64,000 nucleotides of DNA from Seriola aureovittata. Taxonomy: Eukaryota; Chordata; Actinopteri; Carangiformes; Carangidae. Shown here piece after piece: positions 12,001 to 52,500 of this stretch. Position numbers and translations under genes: made by a program. The stretch is from assembly GCF_021018895.1 (NCBI RefSeq), contig NC_079377.1, positions 15,919,501-15,983,500 on the forward strand, in the 5' to 3' direction. Numbering within the stretch: position 1 is the first letter of the stretch; each line of letters begins with the position of its first letter. Under the pieces are notes generated by a model, which saw only the letters and a list, made by a program, of their open reading frames with translations, made no database searches and was not told the DNA's origin.

Positions 12001-13334
12001 TCTCAGTGTTATTTTCAGCAGCAAAAACTCAACAACCCACTGTACACTATACCTGCTCCACCCAAAACAGCAGACAGTCACAGTTAGTGATTCTCAGCTG
12101 AATATAGTGGATAATTTAGCAGCTAAAACGCCAGATATTTCCCTCAGGATCTGGTAGAGACCAAAAACAGAGCTTAAAAAAGTGTATATTGGATTTAAAT
12201 TTGTCAGATGCCCAGAAATACAAATGCAAATAAATGAATGTTATTGAAATGAAAAAATGTGGCCCCATAACTGCTGGGTTCAACATATCAACTTAAAAGA
12301 TGCCAGTGTCGTGTTCACAACCTATTTCCACTGCCTTCAAGTGGCCAAAAAAATCAGTTATTGCACTTGTTTGATCAATCCGGTGGGAATTAGCACATGA
12401 ACAACAATCTAATATACATGTAAATATATAGATTGGGATGAAATAGATCAGCTGAAATGGAAGCAAAAAGAAAACCAAACAGGAACAGCAGAGAAATCAT
12501 TTTGTACAGCCAGTGTGAAGCATGTGTCAGAGTCTCTGTACTGCATCAACTTTTAGCCAACTTTTTGAAGATCATTTTTAAATAGTAAGAAATTTGATAA
12601 AGAGCATTTATTCTTCATTTTAAACTTCATCTTATCTTTTTCTTTTTTTAAATTGTGATTTTGATACAGACTACATAGATTTTACTCTTAAAATATGCTC
12701 CATAAAAAAGCAATTTAAAACTCATAAATCACATTTTCTTTAGCAAATCTGAACTGACAGCCAGAGCTTTACCTTGATGAATTTACTGCCAGGTTATAAG
12801 TTATATGGGCGAACATGAAATTAGCTTCATGCAGCTTTGTACAAATCACTGAGTTTAAACTACTGACACAGTTGAGAGATAAAAGTGCCACCTTTTGAAA
12901 AAGCCAGTGTCTGCACAATCTGAACGACCCTACTTGTCACAGCGATCCCATCTAATCAGCTCTTCATCACCAGCTCAGCCCTGCTCGTGTAGCCCATGTT
13001 CCTTTTGTTGAGACAACAGGGGGCTTTTCGACTAAAATGCCCGGGTGATGAATTTATAATGAGGCGTAAAAGCATGTGCAAACCATCTGATGTTCATGTA
13101 AAAAAGATTAGAGCAATCTGGATTGAACTTTGAATTTTTTGGCTGATGTTTAAAAACCGTTTTTACTTCACCCCAACATCAGTGTCACGTTGTGATGTGC
13201 ATGAGAAGTTAAAGCAGCTTGACTGTCCCTGTATTTAGTCTGTTTTATCATTTGTTTGCATGTTTACAGGAGGGATTGGAAGAAATATGGAGAGAATTGT
13301 TACAAGGGAATTTCCAAACTGTACTAATGTCTAA
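1..13334 (+). CDS. sorcs3: sorcs3, VPS10-domain sorting receptor SorCS3 (3' half, exons 11-27; 5' end outside window)
   Basis: Seventeen exons with GT-AG borders join into one open frame of 670 codons including the stop. The product begins inside the last part of the Vps10p propeller, with Asp-box-like ITSDAGNSW and SLDEGKKW. It continues through the Cys-rich 10CC module, a PKD-like domain (LDFGDG), a second beta-sandwich-like region (FFWWFDN), the membrane-proximal domain, a single transmembrane helix ([20 protein letters not shown]) and a short tail ending PNCTNV. The tail start KFKRKIPWI and the PNCT-V end match vertebrate SORCS3 as I remember it, rather than SORCS1 or SORCS2. SorCS3 is a neuronal type I receptor that traffics cargo between synaptic, endosomal and Golgi membranes. 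The signal peptide, propeptide and most of the propeller lie upstream of position 1. The neighbour sorcs1 is convergent and shares exon structure. Confidence 0.95.
431..507 (+). CDS. sorcs3: sorcs3 exon 12
   Basis: 77 bp between TACTCAG| and |GTGAGA. Encodes NIGTEL and the Asp-box [11 protein letters not shown] of the propeller. Confidence 0.93.
622..713 (+). CDS. sorcs3: sorcs3 exon 13
   Basis: 92 bp between AATGCAG| and |GTAGGT. Encodes [18 protein letters not shown] and ends phase 2 in a Trp codon split with exon 14. Confidence 0.93.
1515..1622 (+). CDS. sorcs3: sorcs3 exon 14
   Basis: 108 bp between AATGCAG| and |GTAAGC. Encodes the Asp-box SLDEGKKW followed by [16 protein letters not shown]. 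Confidence 0.93.
1881..1998 (+). CDS. sorcs3: sorcs3 exon 15
   Basis: 118 bp between TTCCAG| and |GTAACA. Encodes [20 protein letters not shown] and an early Cys of the 10CC region ([12 protein letters not shown]). Confidence 0.94.
2137..2270 (+). CDS. sorcs3: sorcs3 exon 16 (10CC module)
   Basis: 134 bp between TTGATAG| and |GTAATG. Encodes [12 protein letters not shown], then further cysteines (NRC, EPCLC). Ends DFE plus a split Cys codon. Confidence 0.94.
2851..2964 (+). CDS. sorcs3: sorcs3 exon 17 (10CC module)
   Basis: 114 bp between TTTGGCAG| and |GTAAGT. Encodes [18 protein letters not shown], a hallmark of the VPS10 C-terminal region, and a possible N-glycosylation site FLNST. Confidence 0.94.
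3510..3681 (+). CDS. sorcs3: sorcs3 exon 18
   Basis: 172 bp between TTCAAAG| and |GTGAGT. Encodes [16 protein letters not shown] and the start of the PKD-like fold ([11 protein letters not shown]). Confidence 0.94.
3735..3890. repeat. Teleost dispersed repeat in sorcs3 intron 18
   Basis: AAGAGGAAAAGT...CATTAGGATACATC...GGGAACCATGAAGGTCTGTA...TTTCATGGCAATC closely resembles a repeat I recognise as dispersed across many teleost genomes. Class not certain. Confidence 0.5.
3935..4440. repeat. Fold-back (inverted-repeat) MITE in sorcs3 intron 18
   Basis: The left arm, about 3940-4015 (CCTCTAGTGTAGTCATGCAG...GAGATTTCTGCC), is an imperfect reverse complement of the right arm, about 4311-4395 (GCAGCAGAAATCTC...CATGACTAGATGCCACTAGG). 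The interior shares a TGTGGATTA(C/T)CCAGAGTAA block with the related copy at 19860-20155. Confidence 0.65.
4731..4917 (+). CDS. sorcs3: sorcs3 exon 19 (PKD-like domain)
   Basis: 187 bp between ATCCACAG| and |GTATGT. Encodes the PKD signature LDFGDG, then [16 protein letters not shown] and LFLHIT. Ends phase 1. Confidence 0.95.
5117..5160. repeat. TTTGTGTGTGC minisatellite before sorcs3 exon 20
   Basis: About four tandem units of an 11-mer, followed by further GT-rich sequence up to the exon 20 acceptor at 5225. Confidence 0.8.
5226..5359 (+). CDS. sorcs3: sorcs3 exon 20
   Basis: 134 bp between CCTCAG| and |GTGAGA. Encodes [20 protein letters not shown] and [10 protein letters not shown]. 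The acceptor lies just after a GT-rich tandem repeat rather than a classical pyrimidine tract. Confidence 0.94.
5707..5830 (+). CDS. sorcs3: sorcs3 exon 21
   Basis: 124 bp between AATCCAG| and |GTGAGT. Encodes [13 protein letters not shown] and [18 protein letters not shown], the second Ig/PKD-like sandwich. Confidence 0.94.
6144..6256 (+). CDS. sorcs3: sorcs3 exon 22
   Basis: 113 bp between TTCCCAG| and |GTACAT. Encodes [20 protein letters not shown], matching the SorCS membrane-proximal start. Confidence 0.94.
6574..6708 (+). CDS. sorcs3: sorcs3 exon 23
   Basis: 135 bp, phase 0 at both ends, between CGCTGCAG| and |GTAAGA. Encodes [20 protein letters not shown], the conserved PGLPT block. 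Confidence 0.94.
7093..7192 (+). CDS. sorcs3: sorcs3 exon 24
   Basis: 100 bp between TTAAACAG| and |GTAAGT. Encodes [20 protein letters not shown], the last ectodomain strands before the stalk. Confidence 0.94.
8082..8187 (+). CDS. sorcs3: sorcs3 exon 25 (transmembrane helix)
   Basis: 106 bp between TCTTTCAG| and |GTGTGT. Encodes the stalk [13 protein letters not shown] and a hydrophobic helix ending YKFKR, with a basic stop-transfer. Confidence 0.95.
8293..8453 (+). CDS. sorcs3: sorcs3 exon 26 (cytoplasmic tail)
   Basis: 161 bp between GTGTTTAG| and |GTACAC. Encodes [20 protein letters not shown] and ends EARSRG in phase 1. The frame stays open for 36 further codons past the donor, so an intron-retaining alternative tail is possible. 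Confidence 0.92.
8516..8700. repeat. CAGTGGTGGAA-type teleost repeat, one end
   Basis: Begins CAGTGGTGGAACAAATACG and continues with CTTCTACTTAAG and AAATACTGAAGTAAAG, typical of a common hAT-like non-autonomous element. The same 11-bp terminus starts the element at 44466. Confidence 0.5.
9050..9880 (+). pseudogene. Degenerate Tc1/mariner transposase
   Basis: The + strand reads [20 protein letters not shown] and HKKAKLMF, then TKVELFG, then in other frames GSIMLWGCF and the QDNDPKHTS block with a following SPDL. These are consecutive Tc1-family landmarks in the right order. Frameshifts, stops and an apparent deletion between KSQP and ETKVELFG make it non-functional. Terminal repeats were not delimited. 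Confidence 0.85.
13270..13334 (+). CDS. sorcs3: sorcs3 exon 27, last coding exon
   Basis: After a strong acceptor (ATGTTTACAG|) the phase-1 frame reads [20 protein letters not shown] and a TAA stop at 13332-13334. This parallels the mammalian SORCS3 C-terminus ending PNCTSV as I recall it. The exon lies 4.8 kb beyond exon 26 and is too short to stand out by ORF length; a longer ORF in another frame covers it. Confidence 0.87.
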
Positions 13335-14952
13335 GACATGCGCTCTGTTGCCCAGTAAGTACAGATTGTTGTGTTACAGTTGTGCTGAAATTGTTTGCAT
13401 TGTTTTCATTTGTTTATTTCTTTCACGCTGATAGCTGCTATCGTTCAAAGTCATGTTTTTAACTCACATGGATAGAGTAAGTATCTAGTTTACAATACTT
13501 GATGAAGATCAGTACACCAAGCCAGACTCTGGGGCCTCTAGTTTGAGGGCGGTGAATTGCTACAGTACCCGACACAAAACGTCCAATTAGTATCAGGAAT
13601 CCTTTGCTCTTTACCACCGCCATGGCTGTGACATTACTAATTTGGGTATGTTATGGCCAATTTTTTACTCCCTGTGACATCAACATGGTTCTTCATTAGG
13701 ATAATATACAGATAGGAGGCACAGACTGAGTCACTAAAGTAAAATACCTCAAAAGCTTCGACACTACCGTAAGAACCAGTCTGCGAAAAATATTGATGTA
13801 ATGTAAATGAGAAAAGGTTAGCACAAGAGAGAGAATGTGTAGGCTTTACTGTACAGGTTTGATAAAGTCACTTTAAATTCAGCATCGGATTTCATGAGTC
13901 ACTTTACAGACATTTAGACCCTCAAGCCATTATAATATAATATAATAATATCCAGGACTTGAAAGGATCAACTAATTTATCTTAATAAAAAACAATGTTT
14001 CTGAAACCTCACGGTACTTGTTAATGTTTCCCTCTGTCACACAAAATGAACCGAGAGGCTATAAGATTAGCCAAGTGTAACCATTTTATGTTGTCTTGCT
14101 AATAATTTTGCCTTTTTCTTTTACATCCTGAATGAATAATAAAACCCCAAACGACAGAGTTGTCAGTGAAGGCAGAACAAAATGTTGCTCTGCCTCCATG
14201 CGACAGAAATACAATTAACAGGTCATTTTAGGTTTAGCCATCATCTTGATATGACACTTTATTCTCTGGATAAACATTAACATTTACCGCCCTATAACTA
14301 GAGGTCTTTGATTTGTAAATATAATGAATATATATATAAAAATGTTGAAATCTGACTGTTGTGAAAGCTTCTAAGAAAGAACTGTGTTGTTGGTTTTGCT
14401 CTGTAAGATAACATGGTGCTTTCAATGACTTATCTTTCACATGATGGTACAAAACAAAACCTTGATATATGAGAATGGAAGTCTGGCCTTAGAAGTGGAA
14501 AATACAGAAACTTGTACATAGAATAAGATGGAATGTAAATCTATACAGTAGCTTCATCCTACTTTATTGTAAACAGGAAGTAGTCTGTTTCCATGACCTT
14601 CAGTCTCACAACAAGCTGTATGTCCTTTTTTTTTTATTATTTATTAGATTTTTTTTTTTTACAGTAGCATGCCCTAATTATCTGTGATAAGAGACTTAAG
14701 ACTATATTAGGGTGAGCAAGTACTGTACATATATATAAATATATATATATATATATATCTCATGGTGATTTTAAAGTTTACTTAACACATTAAACTAATT
14801 ATTAAACACACTGTCTAATAGTCTAGTTGTGCAATTGCCCAGAAGTTGTGCATGATCTGATCTACTGTTGCTTTTTGTGGATGATATAAAAATCGTCTTG
14901 TTTTGAATCATATTTCTTACTGTGAACAAATTGCCATTTTGAAATTGTTCAA

Positions 14953-14958
14953 AATAAA
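14953..14958 (+). terminator. Candidate poly(A) signal of sorcs3
   Basis: AATAAA in TTCAAAATAAATGTATTTTTTTATGG, followed by a T/G-rich stretch, 1.6 kb after the sorcs3 stop. Earlier AATAAA hexamers at 13984 and 14138 are alternatives. Confidence 0.35.
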
Positions 14959-15977
14959 TGTATTTTTTTATGGAATTATGTTTTTCTATTACGCATGCAC
15001 CTACAGTTTGTGTTGTAACGGATTATGTGAGATATTAATACGATTTACACTTTTTTTTTTCCTGTAGCAAAAGGAGGGCAAGACTTTTTGGCTGTCAGTG
15101 AATGAGAAATTACCATGTTGTCATGATCATGAACCTGGAAACAAATGGGCTCACGAAGCTCTGTTTTTACGACATTGCCACAGTCTTATCTGAAGCGCAG
15201 GTTCCTTGTAGCAGACGGTGTATCATTCTCAGCCTACCACTTATAATGATCCCAAAGAAGTTCTGAGGGTCGACTTTAATGGGCAGAAGTGTGATAACAC
15301 CCATGTGAAGATTCCCATCCGACACTTAGACTGAGCTTCATTTTACCTCCATCACTCCATCACTCAAGTTGCCATTTACAGACGGTTTTCTATTTAATGT
15401 GGACAATTACTGAGGCTGAAGTCGAGTGATGAGAAACAGGTGATTTTGTAAAGAACTGCTTGTGTCACCATTGCTCTCTTTCCATTCTTTTTTGAAAAAA
15501 AAATGAAAAGAAGTCTTGCACACTAAAATGGCTTATAGACACCGAGGTTAGAGGACAGCACTGTGCGGCTGATTGGCTGAAATAACTCTTCACACTCAAA
15601 ACCGTAGCAACAAGGCCCTTGTTCCTCTGTTTTGCATTTTGTTTGCCACTTCAACAGCTTCATATCACGCACCAATCTTCATCACTCCAACAGCCATCAG
15701 TGCCCCGAGAGTCTTATTCTCGCTCCTGCTCTCAGTCTGAATTAACACCAAGGCCTTTCTCTAACTGCCCTGGGATGTTCAGCGGCGCACAATCAAATTG
15801 AACGGTGACAATCACTAATGGATGATTCGTGGCAGCCAGACGCCGTAATGTAGCACTCAATGAAAGGAAACATGCTCATCAATTTCACACTGTGGCTAAC
15901 ACAATATTGCTGTGGGTTATTGTTGTGGGACATTTTTCATTCAAGGTGCTACCCAGTCTGGGTAAATCTTCCTTGAC

Positions 15978-15979
<2 letters not shown>

Positions 15980-16018
<39 letters not shown>
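15980..16018. repeat. (TG)n microsatellite
   Basis: About 19 uninterrupted TG units, followed by TATG imperfections, in the intergenic region. Confidence 0.95.
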
Positions 16019-16026
<8 letters not shown>

Positions 16027-16432
16027 GTCGATTTCCTGGAGAGGAGATAATTAATTTGTAGCACAGTGGGAGAGCCAAAGAACTAGCCCATTAGAATCAC
16101 TCCAGGCTATTTGGTGCTTTTCATTGTCCTCCCGCTCGGCCCCACTGTATCATGCAAATGGCTGCACTGAAACTTTGCACATGCTAAGCAGAGAAACTTC
16201 AACAGTGAGAGTCCCCGTTGATCAAAACTTTCAATTTGTGATTGAGTCACAGTCAGATAAGGTGGAGTCATAGTTTCTCCCCTTCATGAGGTCTGTTGAT
16301 TGAGTTGCGCCGCAGACGCCTCCATGGATTTTAACAGATCGAAGACAGGGAAAATAAGCTGTTTATGCTCTTAGAAATGACTTTTACAACCAGCCACACT
16401 GAATTAATGTTTGTGTTTCTGCTTTATTCTGC

Positions 16433-16438
16433 AACCAT
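16433..16438 (-). terminator. Candidate poly(A) signal of sorcs1
   Basis: TTTATT on the + strand gives AATAAA on the minus strand (GCAGAATAAAGC), about 2 kb after the putative sorcs1 stop. Another candidate is 16772-16777. Weakly supported. Confidence 0.2.
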
Positions 16439-18469
16439 GGTTACTTCTGCAAGGTCAAATGAAGAACATAGTAACAACCCACTGAATAATCACATCACTT
16501 GTAATGAATGAGTCGTCTAGCCTCTTGAGAAATGGAAAATACCGCAGTTCACATTTCTAACATTTCATTTTTCTCTTAATTAAGACATATTTTAAGTATT
16601 TAAGTTGAAAGATCGAAAAAAAAACATCATGCAAATATGTTCACAATCGTATTCACAGGTTGATTAGTGGGACTACAAAAAAAAATTCTGTTAAATAAAT
16701 ATCAAGCACAAAATAAAACTCTTCTGATGATCGGCGTGGAGAGGCAGAGTTCGTCTGATGAAGAGTACGAGTTTATTTATGCTTCAGGCTCAATCGGAGG
16801 ATTGGAGGGAAGAAGTATGGAGAAGCCTCTAGTCAATTTGTCTTACTGACATATGATGCTGACAACATTTAAAAAGAAAAGTTTGATGAAGAAGAACTTC
16901 AGTACTTATCCCAAAGAGACAGCAGCTGACCAAAGCTCTGTGCGTAGGCTGAGCCATGTTGACAGGAGATACGTCTTCTCTATCTCTGCGTCCCTCGCAG
17001 CAAAGGAGATGAACAAATCTTCAGCCTTTTGTCCGCCGAGTCCTTGGGGGCAAACCTAGCACACAGACTGCAGGCTCCTCTGCTTCACTGTAAACTGAGG
17101 AAATGTCAGGTGGAGATGCTGGTATCAATGTGGCTAATATGAACAGTCAAGAATAAATAAAAGGTATTTCAACACAACCCCCCCAAAAAAAGAGCATGTT
17201 TCCATTCAAACCTGGTGCTGTTTCAATGTTGTACTTTACCTTTAAGAGGGCACCACAACCTTCACAGTGAGATCAGTTCAAAGAAAAACAACAAAAGCTT
17301 CAGAAATATCTTGTAACTGTGTCAAGGCATCTTTTTTAAAATGTCTGGTTGTAAATCTAGTAGCGAATAAACCTTGAACTAATAACTAATTAAAACTAAT
17401 GTGAGACTGTGGCACTTTTTCTTTTTTTTTTTTTTTTTACTGCATTACAGCAAGTGTCTCTTTGTTAACACAGTAATTATTCAGAAGATTCACATTTTGT
17501 TTTCCCATCTAGAAACCAGAATGTACAAGAAATGCTCCTGGCATCAAATAAATATGGAGCACAAGTTTAAAAGTCATTGCATTGTTTAACAGTCAAATTG
17601 ACTGTAAATCAATCAAATACAAGAATGCTGCTGCAATAATATTCCATATGCATGATTCAGATTCAAGGATTTTTTTTGTGTAATCTGTTTTAAAGTAGGT
17701 TTAACATTTATGATGCTAGCATTCATTCCAGTGTCACTAAAATAACTTATTTAAGTCTCCTAAACAAGAGGGATTGCTCAGTTTCTCATCGACTGTATAC
17801 ACCTATCTAGTACACCCACTTTAATCTGCTGTTCTTATTTTTGTTATGACACATATAATATTTTGAGCGGGAAAGAGACAGACTTGATGGAATACACAGA
17901 TCTGGGACTAGAAGCCCTCCTCCATCTCCTGGATATTGCAAGCTTTCATTTGATGAGACTCTGGTGATAAGATTTACTGATTGTACAGAGCTTAATGAAT
18001 CTGTGTCCCTCACTGTCTCACTCAGATAAGCTATTTCCACATAGTTAAACAAAGTAAACTTCACAAACACAAGCCCGAAGAACAGAAATCAAAGCATATT
18101 TTGAGACATTATTACACATCACTTCTGTTCCGCTGTTTGACATTTTCATATTTGAGCAGACGCAGCTGTAACTAGCTGAGACAAATAACTTTTACTTCTT
18201 CCATTATGGATGTACATTATTTACATAAAAAGATCATTGTCCTTGCAAAAATACAAGTATTTTCAGTCAAAAAGTGTCCCTTTTCAAGACGCAAGTATAA
18301 ATCTGTACAGTCTCCTCAGAGGGATTAGGCAGCACAGTGTGAACTGGTCCATCCATGCATGGGTAGCAAAACACTCGAGACCATTCATTGTGACCGTGGT
18401 TTCATAGCTTGCTGGAAGTAACTGCCAAAGAAGATGTATTGCTTTTGAGTCGGTCATAGACTCTCAACA

Positions 18470-49515
<31,046 letters not shown>

Positions 49516-52500
49516 CTACAAAAAGAGATCAAACAGATTACTAGCTTCGCAGGATTGTATCATCAGGTAAAAAAACAAAAACAAACAAAAAACCAGCAGC
49601 ATTAAAGTGTCGCATACCTACAAACAACAAAACAAGCCGAGCTGTCCATGCACGTCTTCTAGACTCCCTGACAGGCTTTATTAAAAACCCAAACAGAACC
49701 CTGATGTATGTCAGCCCACTGCCCGCTTGTTGGAAAGCTAAACTTTGTGCATATTCTCATCGCATATGTATGTTATAATGATTTTTAACACTCGGCAGAC
49801 TACCGGCAAATGCCACCACAGGTTAGCTATGAGTGACTGAATAAATCAGTCAACACTCTAATTCATTCTAGGCACAGAGATATAGACCTCATAAAAATCA
49901 TGGACATCCCTTCTTGAGGAGGATCGTAAAAAGTGTCATGGTCGTATGTAGTTTACAATAGACAGGCCTTTACTTAATACACATGAAAAGCTTCAGATTT
50001 CAAGATGTCTTGTAAATTACTCCAGATATTAACAAATGGCTCACTGTAGTCATTTCTATTTGCCTCTGTTTAATTTGAAGAGGAACTCTTTTCCTCAGCA
50101 AATATCACAACCTAAATCAAAGCCATTGTGTTTGTATATGCATGCGATTATTGCTGCATATTCATGTTTATATGCATATACTGTTTCTTCAGTAATACAT
50201 TAAGTATTATAACAACTTCAGTCCAAAAGCATGTATTTTTCTAAGGGTTGTGTCTTTAAAAAAAACAAAAAAAAAACAGTTTCAACAGTCCTGGACACAA
50301 AAACAGTTGTTCTTACTGTGCCCTTCACCCTCCACACAAATGAATCCCTCAAGCAATGGCCTCCCTGCATTCTGCAAACATAAAACCTGCACATCATACA
50401 GCTCTCTTGGGAAGCTTTTCTGGGCATCCTCTTCAGCTTTTCATAGCTATCTTCTAATTATCAAGGGTTGTGAGTGTTTGGGGGTGACATTCACTATGAA
50501 AAGTAAACAAGACATTTTTACTTCTTTGTTAAAAACCCTGCTCGCACAGTTTGTAGAAATTCCACCCAGCAGTCGTTTTCTAGGCATTCGCTCAAATCAA
50601 ACAAGGCCATCCTCCTCATGTCTGCTAGATAAAAGCCTGCCTGCCCCCTCTCAAACCTAATTGCTTCAGTGAAACTGAACTGTGACAGTAACATACAGTA
50701 TGCTTGTTGCATTCACATTTCCAGGTCACTTACATACAATCGACTCCATCATTTAGCTGAAAAAAAACTATTTCGAAAACCTCACATTTTTCCAAGCTCT
50801 CTGTCAGCTGATGCACTTCACTGGTGCCACGCCACAAAAAACACAATAACATTCTGATTCATGAAAACAAAACACCAGTCTTCAAGCGCTCCATCCCAAA
50901 CATAACCCTTACCCCCAACTCCCTATCTGATTCTCTTCTGTGATGTGATTAATTCCTGCATCAGTGAACAGAATCGCCAAAGCCAATGAAGCTAAAGATA
51001 AAGAATGAATGCTGAAAAATGAGAGGCTCGAAGCAGGTAATGTTTTCCTTTTTTTTTTTCTTCCTTAAAAACGATCAAATGATTATTAGAACAGCTGCTG
51101 ATTAATTCTCTGTGGATCTACTGATCAATTAATCAACAATCGCTGTTATCATTATTTTCCTTCATGTTTTCTATTATACTGCATATGTCTTTACCTGCAT
51201 TATATATCCATTTATGTATTATAGGCATTAAATCATATACCACACAGTAAAAGGTCTCTAAAGGAACTATTGCTGTTAATAATGCAATTTAAACTTTACA
51301 GTTTTGGTTTCTTTCCTAATTATCTGCCCTCTGTTGAATAAGCTGACTAAGAAAACTCTGACTCTTCCATTACTTTGTGCTGAATGTATGAAACCTTTAA
51401 TATGGGGGCTAGTTCAGAGATAATCCACAAAGCTTGTTATAGCTATGGTACCAACTGTCCAGACTGGGTTGCAGAGATTTATGGTCTTCCAATAAAATGG
51501 CCTTTATACCTTCCAAAAGTCATACCCTCATGGACACTGTCATACACAATAAAACAACCCGCAGCAGTCTGAAAATTAGGGCAAATTATATCCCCCCCCC
51601 TCCCTCTGTATGGCAATTAACTTTATGCATTTACTTGGGAGGGATCCAAGATTACAGTCTGATGTAATTTGCATCCACCTTCTTGCTGGCTGGAAACATT
51701 TCCCGTGTTGTGAGGGATGTTGAAGGTGAAGCTCCATGGCTGCAGTTAACACATCAGTTCAGTGATACAATATTCACTTTGTAGATGTTTCTGTGTGAAA
51801 CAGGTGTTTGAAGTTCAGCATGTCAAAAAAGCCATTAAACTGCTATTTGAAATCACCGGACAAAGGCTCTTCTTTAAACCATACACTGGATAATGACATG
51901 CCTTAAATAATAATGCCCTATGTATTAGCATATTTTTTCCCTTTGAATCTCAACAACGGCGTTGTCAGCTACCATGTAGCACATGGCCCAATACACTGCA
52001 GTAGCACCAACATGTCTCCAAACTGGATTACTTGACATCCAAGAGCAAGCAAATTGATTTTTCAACCTGTAATCCTTTGTAAACCTTACACCTTGGAGGT
52101 AAATGGACTGGGATGAATTTGATCATTATGTAAGAATGAATGGAGGCTTAATGGTGACTTAAAGGGCTTAAGGTGAAGAGATTACTGGTTTGAAATGAAT
52201 GGATTGTATGAAGATGAGAAGGGGTGGGATAGAGGTATCAAAAAAGCAGAAGGGAGGGATTCTGTTATTGAAGGATGAACAAATGAAAGGAGCGACAGAG
52301 TATGCATTACAATTCATTCCCGCTCTCACCGACCCGTTGATCCAGCCTTATCGGCTGTTGGAATTAAGTTGCCTCATCAATACAACTGTCATCACAGTTG
52401 GCCACAGCAATTAAACAGATGGATGACTCCATAAACGCAATTGTTACAGGAGTTACTGACTAGAATGTTAATATTAAAGACAAATATGACATATCAAAAA

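Larger units (their letters stand above)
8454..13269 (+). other. sorcs3: sorcs3 intron 26
   Basis: 4.8-kb intron between the tail exon and the micro-exon for the C-terminus. It holds a CAGTGGTGG-type repeat end (8516-8700) and a dead Tc1 element (about 9050-9880). No further coding signal was found from 9900 to 13269, which is AT-rich. Confidence 0.85.
13335..18469. other. Convergent sorcs3/sorcs1 intergenic and 3' UTR region
   Basis: AT-rich region of 5.1 kb between the two stop codons. It must contain both 3' UTRs. A (TG)n array lies near its middle (15980-16018). AATAAA-type hexamers are numerous on both strands and the true cleavage sites cannot be chosen from sequence alone. No convincing coding sequence. 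Confidence 0.8.

Noticed and set aside
13219..13431. 70-codon frame beginning [11 protein letters not shown]
   Set aside because: It covers the real sorcs3 last exon in a different frame; the splice phase and PNCTNV end select the other frame.
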